DNA of 64,000 nucleotides from Hyaloperonospora brassicae. Lineage: Eukaryota > Oomycota > Peronosporomycetes > Peronosporales > Peronosporaceae. A program made the translations under genes and the position numbers. Below the pieces are notes generated by a model. The model did not search any database and was not told the DNA's origin. It saw nothing but the letters and a program-made list of their open reading frames with translations. The stretch covers positions 265,303 through 329,302 of the forward strand of contig CANTFL010001406.1 of the NCBI GenBank assembly GCA_947650285.1. The letters run 5' to 3'. Shown piece after piece: positions 22,597 to 34,500 of this stretch (within the stretch, counting starts at the first letter, position 1; the number at the start of each line of letters is the position of its first letter).

Positions 22597-22782
22597 GAAC
22601 TACAACAAGCTCAAGAACTACAAGAATGTTCGATTACTGGCAAATGGTCGTGCCGTTGTGGGCGGCCAGACGATGTCCTTAGACCACACGATGCAAGAAA
22701 ACGGTACGACACGTTTACTGAGAAGGTAAATCGGATGCTTGCGGTAGCCGTTGTTCGTGCGAGGACTTATGTCTCGTCATGA
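22573..22782 (+). pseudogene. In-frame extension of the effector beyond its stop
   Basis: The effector frame stays open for 70 codons after the TAA: repeat unit 4, a Gln/Leu/Glu-rich stretch (LQELQQAQELQE), then a Cys-containing tail ending at TGA 22780-22782. Continuity of the repeat across the stop suggests a longer ancestral product. A GT-AG intron from 22728 (gtaaat) to about 22834 is conceivable instead of the TGA. It is not translated unless the stop is read through. Confidence 0.45.
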
Positions 22783-24574
22783 ATATTTTCGTAATGAACA
22801 ACCTTTCTTCCTCTTTGTCATTCATTTCGTTCAGGTCTACCGCTGCTGCGTACAAATAGATCACGCTGGTGAATGGAGATCCCAAGCTGCAGGGAAGCGG
22901 TTGTCTCTTTGGGTCCAGATAAGACCAACAATGACGTGGCAACCGTTATCCTTCACAAACGAAGAGCTAATCACTTGATACCTCTCTGCTCACCTCTGGC
23001 GCAACTACCATCCATTCTACGTTTGTGTCCTTCACTTGCGTCGTATCTGCTACACGCATCGCGCATGGCCTGTCTGCCTTCTCGCTTGTATTGATTGCGA
23101 CGGTAGCTAATGTCATGAACCGGTCCTCTCTTTGGTCCTTCACTTGCGTCGGGCAGCTGCTCGTACCGCTACCACTGCTTTGATCACCGAAGGAAGTTCG
23201 TTCTACGCCTGCAAATAAGCGTAGTTTGCTCAGGAAGTCTATTGCAGAGAATCGCAACAGTTGTCGTGAACCGATTTGGACGACGTGACGTTGTACGTGA
23301 GACGTGCTCGTCTAGTCTTTGTCTACCAACGCTAACGTGCGCCATCACGACAAGGGTTGCACTCAAGTCGAATCTTGAGACACCTCGCCTACATGGTAAC
23401 GAGGCAATGTGTGTCAAGTCAATTGTGACAAGCTCTTTCGCGACTGAGGAGACATAGAGTGTTTCAGTAAGAGCCTCTTTCGATTTGAGCCCCAAGAAGC
23501 CGCAATTTGCACAAGAGACGGTCTACTGGCTTTGCGAGCAGCTAACGTAGCTGGCGTCTGGTAGCAGGTGACACCCAGCAATGGTCCACTCCGTCGCTTG
23601 TAGGAGCAACGAAGAAAAGATGCGCACTTACATTACAAAACGAGTCAAGCCACGCGAAGGTCTACACACACTTCAGCCCGATATGAGACCAACACTCTGA
23701 ATGGCGCACGTAGTGGTCGACGTCTATCTGGTAACATCGATCACAACGGTACGTAGCCCGATAAAAGGGGAAGAGTGAGTAAACTCAATCGCACTGCATC
23801 TTCTCTCTACTCCACTCAATAAGGGAAGGCAGTCTCGCACGCCTTAGTTGAGACTGCCCTTAGTACATGAGCACGTGGTATTTGCTGGCACGCAGGGCAT
23901 GATTCAAATGCTACATACATAGCACCAGAAGCTGTGCACGATGTCACTACGAAGAAAGACCTCCAACAGGAGATACAATGTGGGTTCGATCTTGTGCGAG
24001 TTAAGGCAGGCCACAACTGGATCCGTCCATGCCAATATCGCGTTCTGCTGTTTCAGGTATTCTGCTTTCGCAAGCGTAGACACATGACCCGTTCAGGATG
24101 TAGCTATTGTGGCCCGCGGGAGAGGACCGCCGAGAAAAACACGCGGCTGCCTGCCTCCGGTTCATATCCCGACTCGAAGAGATCCGTCAGAGGCTGAAAT
24201 AGTGTTCCACTAAAGCGCTTTATCTGCATAAAAGTTAAGCCCAGCTCTCCAATTGTTTTTCTCTAGCGACCAGGGTCGCTCTGTTAAAAAAGAGTCTGTT
24301 CCATACATGCGTGATGAGCTTATTGAGATATCATGTCGGCACCTCATTGAGAAAGTGTTCACACTTCTCATCCTGCAATGATTTTGATCTGACTGCGAGC
24401 TTTGACATTTGTTGCAGCAATATCAACATCTGCATGATTCGCAACCTCGCAAAAACGACCCTTCTCGACCCAAGGCATTTGTGATGGATCTTGTTCTCTC
24501 CTTCATCATGTAACGTCCATATTATGGTTAAAAAGGCTACTCAAAGTGTGTCGAGATGCAATTGACACAATGTG
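22783..24574. other. Unrecognised region with possible retroelement scraps
   Basis: Minus frames at 22967-23257 and 23184-23495 are open for about 100 codons each (one contains KELVTIDLTHIASLPC) and may be parts of one decayed coding region. The minus frame 24016-23816 contains ESCPACQQIPRAHVLRAVS, which resembles the CxxC part of a retroviral-type integrase finger. A motif TTCACTTGCGTCG recurs at 23.03 and 23.14 kb. Nothing firm can be called. Confidence 0.3.
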
Positions 24575-24979
24575 TGTAACGGGGCAGCCCGTTACATGGC
24601 ATTGTCATTCGGAAGAAAATGACAATAAAGAATATGACGTTTTATATTCTTTAACAATATTACTAAGCATAGTAAAATTGTTGAGATGACCGAAAAGTCT
24701 ACTCATTGGTGGATATTGAGATGATGTTAACCCACCAATCGCTGCTAGACGCGCGCAATGGGCGTTAAGTAGACGTCATCATACGTTTAGTTATATCAAT
24801 CTAATTTAGTCAGGACGAACAAGAGAAACACGAGTTATAGGACTGAATTGTATTGAATAACAGTGTTAATTTTACCACGACTAGAGTGCAACACATAGCA
24901 TGGCACAGACGTTACCTGTTGTTAGTGAAACTTACTCCGTACTGGTAGACCAGTACGTAGGTGTCAATGCCCCGTTACA
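24575..24979 (-). repeat. Solo LTR (405 bp), TGTAACGGGG family, hairpin-rich
   Basis: Begins TGTAACGGGGC and ends GCCCCGTTACA. It contains a chain of perfect inverted repeats: 9 bp at 24575-24596, 9 bp at 24601-24626, 9 bp at 24627-24652, 6+6 bp with one A/A mismatch at 24653-24682, 8 bp at 24705-24739, 8 bp with a TAGA loop at 24938-24957. Orientation is set relative to the 11.1-kb copy by the shared core (24731-24766). Flanks atgtg and atgat are at best a decayed target duplication. Confidence 0.75.
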
Positions 24980-25799
24980 ATGATCGCAGTACCTAGTTCT
25001 GAGACGATAGAACCATTAAAGGGAACACACCTGCGACGAGGGGAGGTCTCGCAAGATAGGAGGATGTGTTAGGGTGGATGGTCTGCGCAAGAAAGGTGCT
25101 CTCGCCCACGAACTTAACATACTAATTTTCTTCAACACTTGACTAGTTATACGGTACAAATTTCGCCCAATCTCTCATTTCATACTCTTCTCACGTATGC
25201 ACTCGTCACGACGAGCGACGATGCGTTTACGACTCTTTCTCGTCTTGTCCCCGACCATAACGGTACAAGCTGCGCCCGCACCATCAATGGGTCAGCAACA
25301 CTCTCTGGCATGTCCGAAGCTGTAAGTATGCGTTTCATTCTGCCAGGTTTCGTTAATGTGGTCTAGAAACCGCAAGTCCACTCCACCCCTGTGTACGTCC
25401 AGCTGATCCCCAAGCACGTGGTGCGTCAATACCGAAAATTCAATATGTTAACCGGGTCTCCCCATTCCCCATGGCGATGACCACGCCGGTACATCGTGCA
25501 TCTTTGCTGCTTTCCACAGTGCAAAGTCTCTCGGATTCTTCTATAGATTTTCTGCTTCATCCGCAACTTAGCCCTTCTTCTTCAATGTGGCTGCCTGAAT
25601 CGAAACAGTCTCTAGCGCTTGCAACCTAGGGTCCAGTTTGTCGTAGCGAGTTCCCAACTTCTGGGTACTAAAGTACACTGCTGAAAAATCTGAGGCTCGA
25701 TACTCAAACCCTTTCTCATAATCTCTTGAATACAACAAAGGATGTCCGGCTAATACTCACTGACTCGTGTAATGGATGTAGGGGCTTAACATAAAGACT
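24980..25799. other. Spacer between oppositely oriented LTR relics
   Basis: Contains a 75-codon plus frame (25139-25366) without motif. Moderate GC. No recognised gene. Confidence 0.4.
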
Positions 25800-26230
25800 T
25801 GTAACGGAGCAAGCTCTTACCAGATAACTGGCAACACCTTGTGTTAACTTAACACAAGACTGCGTGCTCCCGACATCACGGTCCGTGGGGGGACGCGCAT
25901 TCAAAGCAAACGGAACTCAAAAGATCTGTCTGAGGGAAAATGTAGAACTGTATTTAATATCAGGATGTTTCGTTAATGAATCATCTTTGGCTTCATCTAC
26001 ATATACTAAACCACAATATCCTATGTGGGTTACTTGCTGACCACTCATTGTGCGCGTCCAGCAGCGATTGGTGGTCAATTTAGTTGATGTAGAGGTTCCA
26101 TCAACCAAGAAGTGGAACACCCACGAATATTACCCTTGGGGATAATATTTACCAACAGTACCTCTTTTCGAGTAATGTGAAGAGAGTATAATCGAAATAG
26201 ATGTATTGAAAAGTTAATACATTCGTACTC
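25800..26230 (+). repeat. LTR relic, same subfamily as 11093-11555
   Basis: Begins TGTAACGGAGC and aligns to the 11.1-kb LTR over its length; the 3' palindrome is decayed. Perfect hairpins include CTTGTGTTA-ACT-TAACACAAG (about 25.84 kb), CCACA-8-TGTGG (about 26.01 kb), GACCAC...GTGGTC around the core (26038-26075), TTGATG-9-CATCAA (about 26.09 kb) and AATATTA-10-TAATATT (about 26.13 kb). Confidence 0.7.
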
Positions 26231-26640
26231 ATAGTTATATAAGAGTCGCAACCCGTGGCACGCTAGATGTATCATATATACACTTCGGTCGGATCTTATC
26301 CTTGGTGGGAACTAACCTGTTTTATTGGTGTAATTCCACTTAAGGATAATTACTTCATGGATAGTGATATAAGAATACCGCATTAGTTGATGGGGGCTGA
26401 CGTGTGGCAGTTACCAAATACAAGTTATGAAAACAATCGTAATCAGAAAATTAGTCTTTAGGTCAGGTAAGTTTAGACCAAAAAATTCTTTTACAGAAAA
26501 ACAAGTAAAGTTACAATAGTCTTTGATTTGGTAGAGACACGCGTCTTGCGAAGGCTTCTCAGGTCATTAAAATAGTTAAGCCTTGTCAAGGCACAGACTT
26601 ATAAGCACATAGTGCAGTCATTATATTAAAACTTTAAGGT
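26231..26640. other. No gene recognised
   Basis: AT-rich sequence after the LTR relic with no motif or useful open frame. Confidence 0.4.
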
Positions 26641-26990
26641 ACCTTGAACAAAGACCTCGAGCAATTATCTCGTTGGCTCGTAATGTAAAGCTCTTGTAAA
26701 TGACCCTTTCGTTCGCTGAGCTAAAAGCCTCTCTTTGGTTAAGAGATGTACGAGCTCCGCTGCAATCGACATAAGTTGAAATAACTGTTGATATGGATTT
26801 CTAGCGAATGCCTAAAACACACCTGTTGCTTGTAAGCGAGATGAATGATCTTGTCGTCCACTTCCGTGAAGCTCATGACCAGCTGAGCCTTGTGGCTGCC
26901 AATGCGCTCCCCCAATCGCACTTCAACATTTTTACGTAAAGTTCGCTCGTGCATGGCCCAGATGAGCCTTGGCGTACACTATAGGGACAC
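26641..26990 (-). pseudogene. Exon-like fragment of an unrecognised gene
   Basis: A GC-rich, clearly protein-like frame on the minus strand (26954 down to about 26820) reads MHERTLRKNVEVRLGERIGS and later VMSFTEVDDKIIHLAYKQQ, then a GTGTGT donor-like site. About 65 bases on, after TTGCAG, a second piece (ELVHLLTKERLLAQ and SFTRALHYEPTR) continues with similar composition but one base out of phase. This looks like two exons of a decayed gene rather than a transposon. I do not recognise the family. Confidence 0.4.
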
Positions 26991-27820
26991 ACGCGTACCA
27001 CTTCAGGATGTTATGTCTGGTACATTTTGCTAACATTTTTATCTTTATCTTTTATACTCTTCTCTACAGGAGCGAATGGGCGGTATCTTTTGTGACGAAA
27101 GCGTGGCTTTTGATTACAAATTTTTACTGGGGTGCGTAGCAAATGGCTACCCGTTTCTTAATGCACTGCTAATTACGTCTAAAATGGAATTGCTGAGGAC
27201 TTGTTATCGCCTTCTCATGAATGCGTTTATCGCTTCAGGACATATGTATCGCTCTTGATCAAACGAAAACATCTGACAGAATGGAATGAATGTCAGTGGC
27301 AATGAAGAAAATTAATTACATCATATAATTAAGGAACGCTTTTGTCGTAGCAACCAACCAACTCCAAATGGACATTGATTTATTTATAATGCTCTAAAGG
27401 AATTCAACTTGCGGACGATGGAAACGAAGTGGACACTAAAGCGTCGCGTTGAATGACAGTCGCTGGCCATAGCGGCCGAAAGTCTAGACTGAAAGCAGCT
27501 GTTTTGTTTCTGCGATACATAGCCCGAAAAATTCTTGTTCCATATCTTCGTCCAGCTGTGCCAAGCGTGCTATATTTGCTGGGGTTTTCATCAAATATAC
27601 AGTTTGATAAGATGCCTCATTTTGTTAGCCTCTCATGTTAATTTTACATCGACGTGTCCCAAGTCCAATGAGCACGAACAAAGAAAGGTTCTGCCTTATA
27701 CAAAAAATTCTTTTTTGTATGGAATTATGAGGGTAGTATGAAATGCGCCAAAATGTGACACGGATCACGTCGACTGACGTTGAAAATAAAGTATAGAAAG
27801 TGTCAAGATTGGCAAACTCG
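26991..27820. other. No gene recognised
   Basis: Short plus frames at 27076-27258, 27453-27641 and 27535-27741 lack motifs. Moderately AT-rich. Confidence 0.4.
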
Positions 27821-28108
27821 TAACCAGGCAATCCTTATGCAAGCGTTGAAGTCATCGAATAATGTAAATGTAAATGCTATCTCACGGATCGTATCGGAAA
27901 AATGGTGTTTATTGTATATGCAGGTGACAACACTGATCACTTCGCTATATACCATGTAATCAGATGGTGAATAAATTAATCTATTCTAGACGCGTGCAAT
28001 GATTGATGACCAAGGTGTAAGTAGACACACTATAGTAGCCGAATATAGTTCAAGTCAGACTAATAAACATGGTTTTGTACATGACTTAGAAATTCTGATT
28101 ACAGCTTG
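27821..28108 (-). repeat. Diverged LTR relic, TGTAACGGGG family
   Basis: The core TCTAGACGCGTGCAATG (27983-28001) aligns with the minus-oriented core at 24.74 kb, and GTAAGTAGAC follows as it does there. The left end is not definable. It abuts a plus-oriented relic. Confidence 0.45.
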
Positions 28109-28540
28109 TGTAACGGGGCATTGGTGAATACTTGCTGACTTCAGTACGTAGCTCACCATCACTGAAAACAGTTTAGCTATTGAGCTATTACTCTGCTACC
28201 TTACGTATGCCTATGCAGAGAAAAGTGTACTACAAAACCACAGCACTTACTGTGGTAGATATAAAGTACATTCGCTACCAAATATGATCAAGACCTAAAT
28301 TTTGTCTCATTAATTAGTCCAAATATCGTAAAATAGTACACAATCATATGTAATGACGTCACCTCACTCCCATTGCGGTCGTCAAGCAGCGATCAGCGAA
28401 TTAATGGAAATTCCTATATATACTAATAAGTATATCCTTAGATCACTGCAACAATATCACTGTAAAGGGTAGTATTTTTTTAAGGTTATAAAGCATATTA
28501 ATCTGAAACATATATATATATATATCAGATATTCTTCGAT
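28109..28540 (+). repeat. LTR relic, TGTAACGGGG family, hairpin-rich
   Basis: Begins TGTAACGGGGCATTGGTGA. The core CCCATTGCGGTCGTC-AGCAGCGATC is at 28361-28400. Perfect short stems include CACTG-type ACTG-AAAA-CAGT, CTCTGC...GCAGAG, CCACAG-CACTTA-CTGTGG and ATATACT-AATA-AGTATAT. The 3' end is not clear. Confidence 0.55.
28509..28525. repeat. TA microsatellite
   Basis: About eight uninterrupted TA units. Confidence 0.8.
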
Positions 28541-31500
28541 ATTGTATCAATTTTATGTACAAATTACACGATTGCGTAATAGGATCCCGCGTTTGAATCA
28601 CCCTCAACCTTTGCTGATATCAAGTCTAATGACTATCGCGATGGAGTGGCAACTTTTTGTATTGCTTCGAAATAAGGAGAGATTGTTGGGTTAGATCTGT
28701 TCACTTATGACCACACATCGCACGTTAACAAATTCATGCGGTGCGCAGCAAAATCGTCAGATTACAAAGCTGCAAGTGCGAACGCAGCTGCGAGTGACAG
28801 TGCACAAGCAAACGAGGCAGACGAATCTACGTCTTATGCTTCTTTTTCAAGAATCTCAGTCCCTATAGAAGCAAGTGGACGTAGCAATGCACCAAGTGCA
28901 AACTTTCCCCCTGAATTACCTGTTGATGCAAGTGCACGTGAAAATTTAACACACTGAGATATTTAATACAAGGTGAAGATTGTCTATACTGGAGATTGGG
29001 AAGGTCGGTCCGACATAGTAAAAGTTTTGGAGTTTACGGATCACTTTGGTGGCCAAAACAGAGCCTTTGAGCAAGAAGGTCCGTCTAAACATAGATACCC
29101 TGAAGTACATTGATACCAATTGGGTTCCGATAATTTTTATGATGACTTGCCCTCTACGCTGGTCCATGCGCTCGCTCAAGAGCGCGATGATGAAGAAAAC
29201 ATGCGCTGTCGCAATATAATTGACTGTGGTATCGTTTCTATTGTTGGTACCACGCAGGAGGCTCTATACCGCAACGTCATGCATTTTTGCCCGGAGATAA
29301 AACCAAAGTTTTTGCATGGGTGGCATGTTAACGATAATTTGGGTTGGACAAGTGAAAATCATCGAAAACATAAATTCATGCTAAATGTCTCACGGTCTTA
29401 ATATCAGTATGACCAAATCTCACGCTGAGAAGAATCATGGTTTTAATATGATTTCTGGACATATACAGTACAGTGGCGACCACAAACGAGCTGTACATTT
29501 GCTTTGCACAGGTTGAAAAGCGTTCCTTCCCTGTGTCGAAGGAGTTCTGATCATATCATGACTATAAGCATTATATAGGACAGGTATCAGCTCAAAGAAA
29601 ATGATCAATTGATGAAATGTATATTTTGTATCTGACGTCGTGAGACATGACTTCCTTACCTCACCTAACTTGAGATATGCTAAAATTGAGCTGAAAAGTC
29701 AAAGCACGTCCAAAAGAAATGTACCTTCATTTCCTCTGTGTTAGTCATGACCCATATATAATCTGAGATGCGTATCAAATTTGCGGATCCGCCATCCGGC
29801 TATGCGCTCCAGTATCTCGTGTGTTTTTCTACTAAACTTTGGACTCATGAAATGAGCCTTCTTCTCTTGCTCTACAAGGTCTACAAAACCTGCCATTAGA
29901 CGGGCAAGAGGCTTCCGGCTTACATGCAAAGGAGGATGCTCTTGCTAGAATACGAGGTACATTACTTCGCTGCCACTTCACTTTTTGATGTATAAATATA
30001 CGCTCAACGTGAATTCTTATCTACCTTGCTATTCGTTATCATTGTGGTTGAGGCTTAAAACCTCATGTCCAACTAAACAATCAAGACTGCAACAAAAATC
30101 GATCGACCCAACCGCGTCCTCTACTACTTGCGAATGGACTTCACAACGAGCGTAATCGCCGCCAAATATAGGGACGGCAATACAAAGAATTCCGTCAGGC
30201 AATAAAAAATCAGGTTTTTCGTTCACTGGTAGCGGGAAAACGACAACGAAAGTCACCCGTACAGCAAACATGTTACTTCTGCTCGTCTTGAGCTCGTGTG
30301 GTGACGAACCAACCCGAAAGATTTGTCCGCGTATACATCAAATCATCATCTAGTTGAGTTTAGTGGCTTTGTTTACGCTAGTAACAAGCCAAGTACTGAC
30401 AGTACGGTTGCAGAAGCATCAAGTAACACGTAAGAATCTTGCGCTTTCTATAAGACAGGTGATTGCGTTTGTGATGTGATATACAGAACATTTTATAATA
30501 CTTCGGCTGTTGGAAAATCCCGTCGTTACTCATAGCTACGTGTTTGAACTCTTGTAATAGTATTGATAAATTCTTCGCAGTGTTCTTTCCTTTCGGTCTA
30601 CGATAATAACTACCTCTACAAACCGGATAACTGCGTCTTGATCCAGCTTAAATACCATACTGATTCGCCCAATTTAAATTTGTGCGCTAAGTGCTTAATG
30701 CTAAGCAATTTTTATCTTGTTCAGGTAGGGCGTCATCACCCTCGCTTAAGTATATATTAAAAATTATAAATGATGATTATATCAACGTCGTCATCACCAT
30801 CGATTTCAAAAATTTCGTCATCGATCTCAAAGAAGTCGGATTCGTTGGTAGCAATAAGCTCGACATCAGATTCACTTTTTTCGAAGCTAATGCCGACCCG
30901 TGAATAGCCAAGTACGACTTAGGTTTGATCAAGCAAATTACCCTCTCCAAGTAAACAGTGTCAAACCTTTATAATAGTCAGACTAATATTTAAGCAAATT
31001 TCATTCTCCCTTTGGATATGTCGAATTATCACTTTCGTGGCCTCACATTTATTTACAAGGCATATATTAATAGCGTTCATAATATTGATAACAATCAATA
31101 GGCCATTACACGACGATGAGATTGTCGTATATTTGCCAATTTATCTATATTTAGCCGCTACATTTGTCTAGTTGGCAACTTCCACAGAATAGTAACTACG
31201 AATTACCGCTGTTCCTTGTTAATACAGATCCAAAATATTTGCCACCGATTTCCTATTGGATTCAAACGTTAGGGGGGAATATACCTCTTACATCAACCCT
31301 TATGAATAGATATCGCAATCATCATTATATTCACTTCGTCTCACAAGATTATTCTGGAGCGATATTACCGGTAATATATATGCTTCAATCATCTTCATCT
31401 TTTCGTTTATTGACGAATCTAACCACTCGCCTTGTCAAATTTTGGAACACTTTGATTTCATCAGCCGCCAAATTGTCGATTGACGGCTCTGATAAGTAAT

Positions 31501-34500
31501 ATAGCTATACACGAATATATTGAATCACACGTCCATGAACGAAGCAGCGCTAACTGTTTTTATCTTCTGTAAACTCCTAGTAAAGCTTGATAGCTTTCAG
31601 ATTGCACATGGCAAACGTCATTGGACAGTACACATCTTTGTACCCTGCATAAGCGTCGCCGAACTCACCTAATTGATATCATAAGTGCAGAAAAGATGTA
31701 ATCTGGACTTTAATGTGATAGTGTTAGTGTCGAAGCGCTCTTGGCCTTGATCATAGCAAATGTCCTCATTTATTTTTTGCGCCGATTTTCACCTATATAC
31801 TCCCAATCTTGTTTTCATTTATCTTGATATCCATCTATGTCACTGATTCGCACATCCCTGTACTCGAATACATGTCTTTTTTATCGTCGAATTGCGTCAT
31901 AATGACCTGACTTAATCCTATAACGCAATAATCTGCTTTTCGTACCTTTTACGATACCGCCGCGAAGACAATATTACTTTCAACAACGAGACTAAAATTG
32001 ATAATTTCGAGATACGATTGCATTGTACGCAATAGGCCTGTATAAATTTTAATTGTAACGACTGAGAATATGAGGTAGTACCCTATAATCTTTACCTAAG
32101 TTAAGCGACCTTGATAATTTACGGTACGTCATTCATAAAACCGTTTGGTATCTATCATCAATGAGCTAATCTGATTGCACAGTTCCAGAATCTATTCAAT
32201 GTTTTCGTTGCGCAGCAACCATGCGTTCTCAGGATCCTGTATGTTTTCAATATAAAATCATGTGGCTGATGTTTATCGTTTTCAGTCCATATACGATCGC
32301 CTATTTTATTCATATCATGTGTAGAATTTCGTTATACATCGTTTATTTTCCAATTTGAAGATACCCATTTAACATTTGTTGAGTGCATTGTTGATGAGGT
32401 GCTAATCATTTTTTGAAGCTCAACTGTAGCAATCGACTTATCCAAACAATCACATATATTAAAAGATGCGACATTGATATGATCACTGCTATTTCTTCAC
32501 GTCCTCTCCAACACCCAAATTAGCTTGTCATGTGCACCGACTACAAAAACTACATTTTCTTAGTTCTTCTAGTATTTTAAACATCAGGGGCATGACCATA
32601 ATCTGTGTCAGGCGATTTACTGATCGGTAATTGATACATTATCGTAAGTTTTTCGGCCGTCTTAATGGTCGCTACAGCTGCTATCTCAAAAAAGTATATA
32701 GGCGATTGCTTTCGCATGTAATATCCATTACATAGGGTCTAGATGTATCTATAGTTTGATACCGGACAAATACGATGCGCGATCGGTGCCGCACCACGTC
32801 CATCGATATCATACTTGCATCCCGTAGAGAGTGTGGAAATAAATTGTCTTTTTATATAAGAGATGTGGTTTTCTAGATAAACGATCTGTGTGCCTTATTA
32901 TATCTTGGGAGAGGTATGGATGAACTCCCCACTAAAATATCGTCGATCATCACGTCACCCCTACTCTGTTATCTCCGTCATCACATACATATGCGATATT
33001 CAATCTTCAGCAAACAGTCCACTGTTTTTCCTATTCTAGAACGATGCTTCCGGATATGACTCAATTCTTTTATTACTTGCACTTAAGGTATCGTGACTTT
33101 ACACTTTTTTTTATATTTCCGAAAAAATATATACACACATTTGGAGATCTATTCACTTCTAAATCCGTTAAATCGGATATTTATTAGGATATGTTCAATT
33201 TGGTTGCGTTAAGAGATCAGTTATATCTTCAATGTAGAGCAGAAGCATGTTACGATGTCACTTTTCATATTTGATTTAATTTTTATCGAGTACTCACAAG
33301 TAATATTATCGTATTACAATATTTATAATATCAAACAAGTCATGATTTTCAACGATGTCTATTTTCATGAATGTTCCGATATATATTAGGTAGAATTTTT
33401 GGTCTTTTTAGCATAACAATTCAAAGTAAGTTCATGCGCTAGCATCTTTTTGCTTTGTAATACCGTGAATCGCTTAAAATATTTATTAAAGATTTTGATA
33501 TCGTATCTCATTCTTCGACATATCATACACAAATTCGCGTATTTGGACAACTTCATTATCCATGCGATTTGTTATGCGTCGGTATCTATTTTTCCGACGA
33601 AGCACTCACGGTTTTTTTTTCATCTCAGATCCGATTAATCATTGGCTTACTTATTGAAGCCATGGCCATATGTTGTCGGCATCCCCCTAGATAATATAGT
33701 ATCATTTCGGGAAACGAGAAAGCCGCTGGCGAGACTACCTACATTACCCGATAAATCGATTGTACTTCCAAAACCGCGTAGCACAACACCAGTAGTAACA
33801 CACAACGACAAGATTAACAATATAATAGTCTGAATTGCATTAAAAACCATGATTTGTTCCATGACCACATACGATTTTTCTGAATCAACATGCATTGTCA
33901 CTTTTACCTTTCATTAAGAAAGCGAACCATAAAAATACGGTTTTAATGATAAAAGTAATGGTGCCGTGGTGATACAGCCAAATGTAAATTTCACAATTCG
34001 TTTTATACGACGCTTTCTCCTATTTATTGGACTATCAAGAGCACAATACATAATTTTTAAAGAAGTGTTTTTGTTGAATTGAATGGTCACTATACCCGTG
34101 CCAATATTTGTTAAAAAAAACTTAAACTCGGAACAAAATATTTAATAATTATAAAACGGTTTGGCATTATTGTTTCCTAGCTCGTTGTTTGTATTTTAAA
34201 TGATGTTTAAAGATAATGGACGAACAACGCTAAGTTTGTAATATACAGGTTTTAAGGCAAACGAATTACATGAGTATAAAGTTCGACCTTTTATAGATAA
34301 TTTCGACTCGTGCTCGGAAAAGACCATTAAAGACCAATTTAAAGGTTCTTTATTGGACAACTTCCACTAGTGTGCGCTTCTCCACATGCACGTCACACTG
34401 ATCACATTTCATCAAAGGATGCTAATAATACCAATATGTCCGCATGTCGACCTATTTTAACTCCAAATCATTTTTTATGAGCAAATTAAGATGCAGTTAC

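Noticed and set aside
24575..26230. A single fold-back transposon with arms 24575-24979 and 25800-26230
   Set aside because: The two arms belong to different subfamilies and share mainly the core and terminal motif, so independent LTR insertions are simpler; kept only as a low-scored question.
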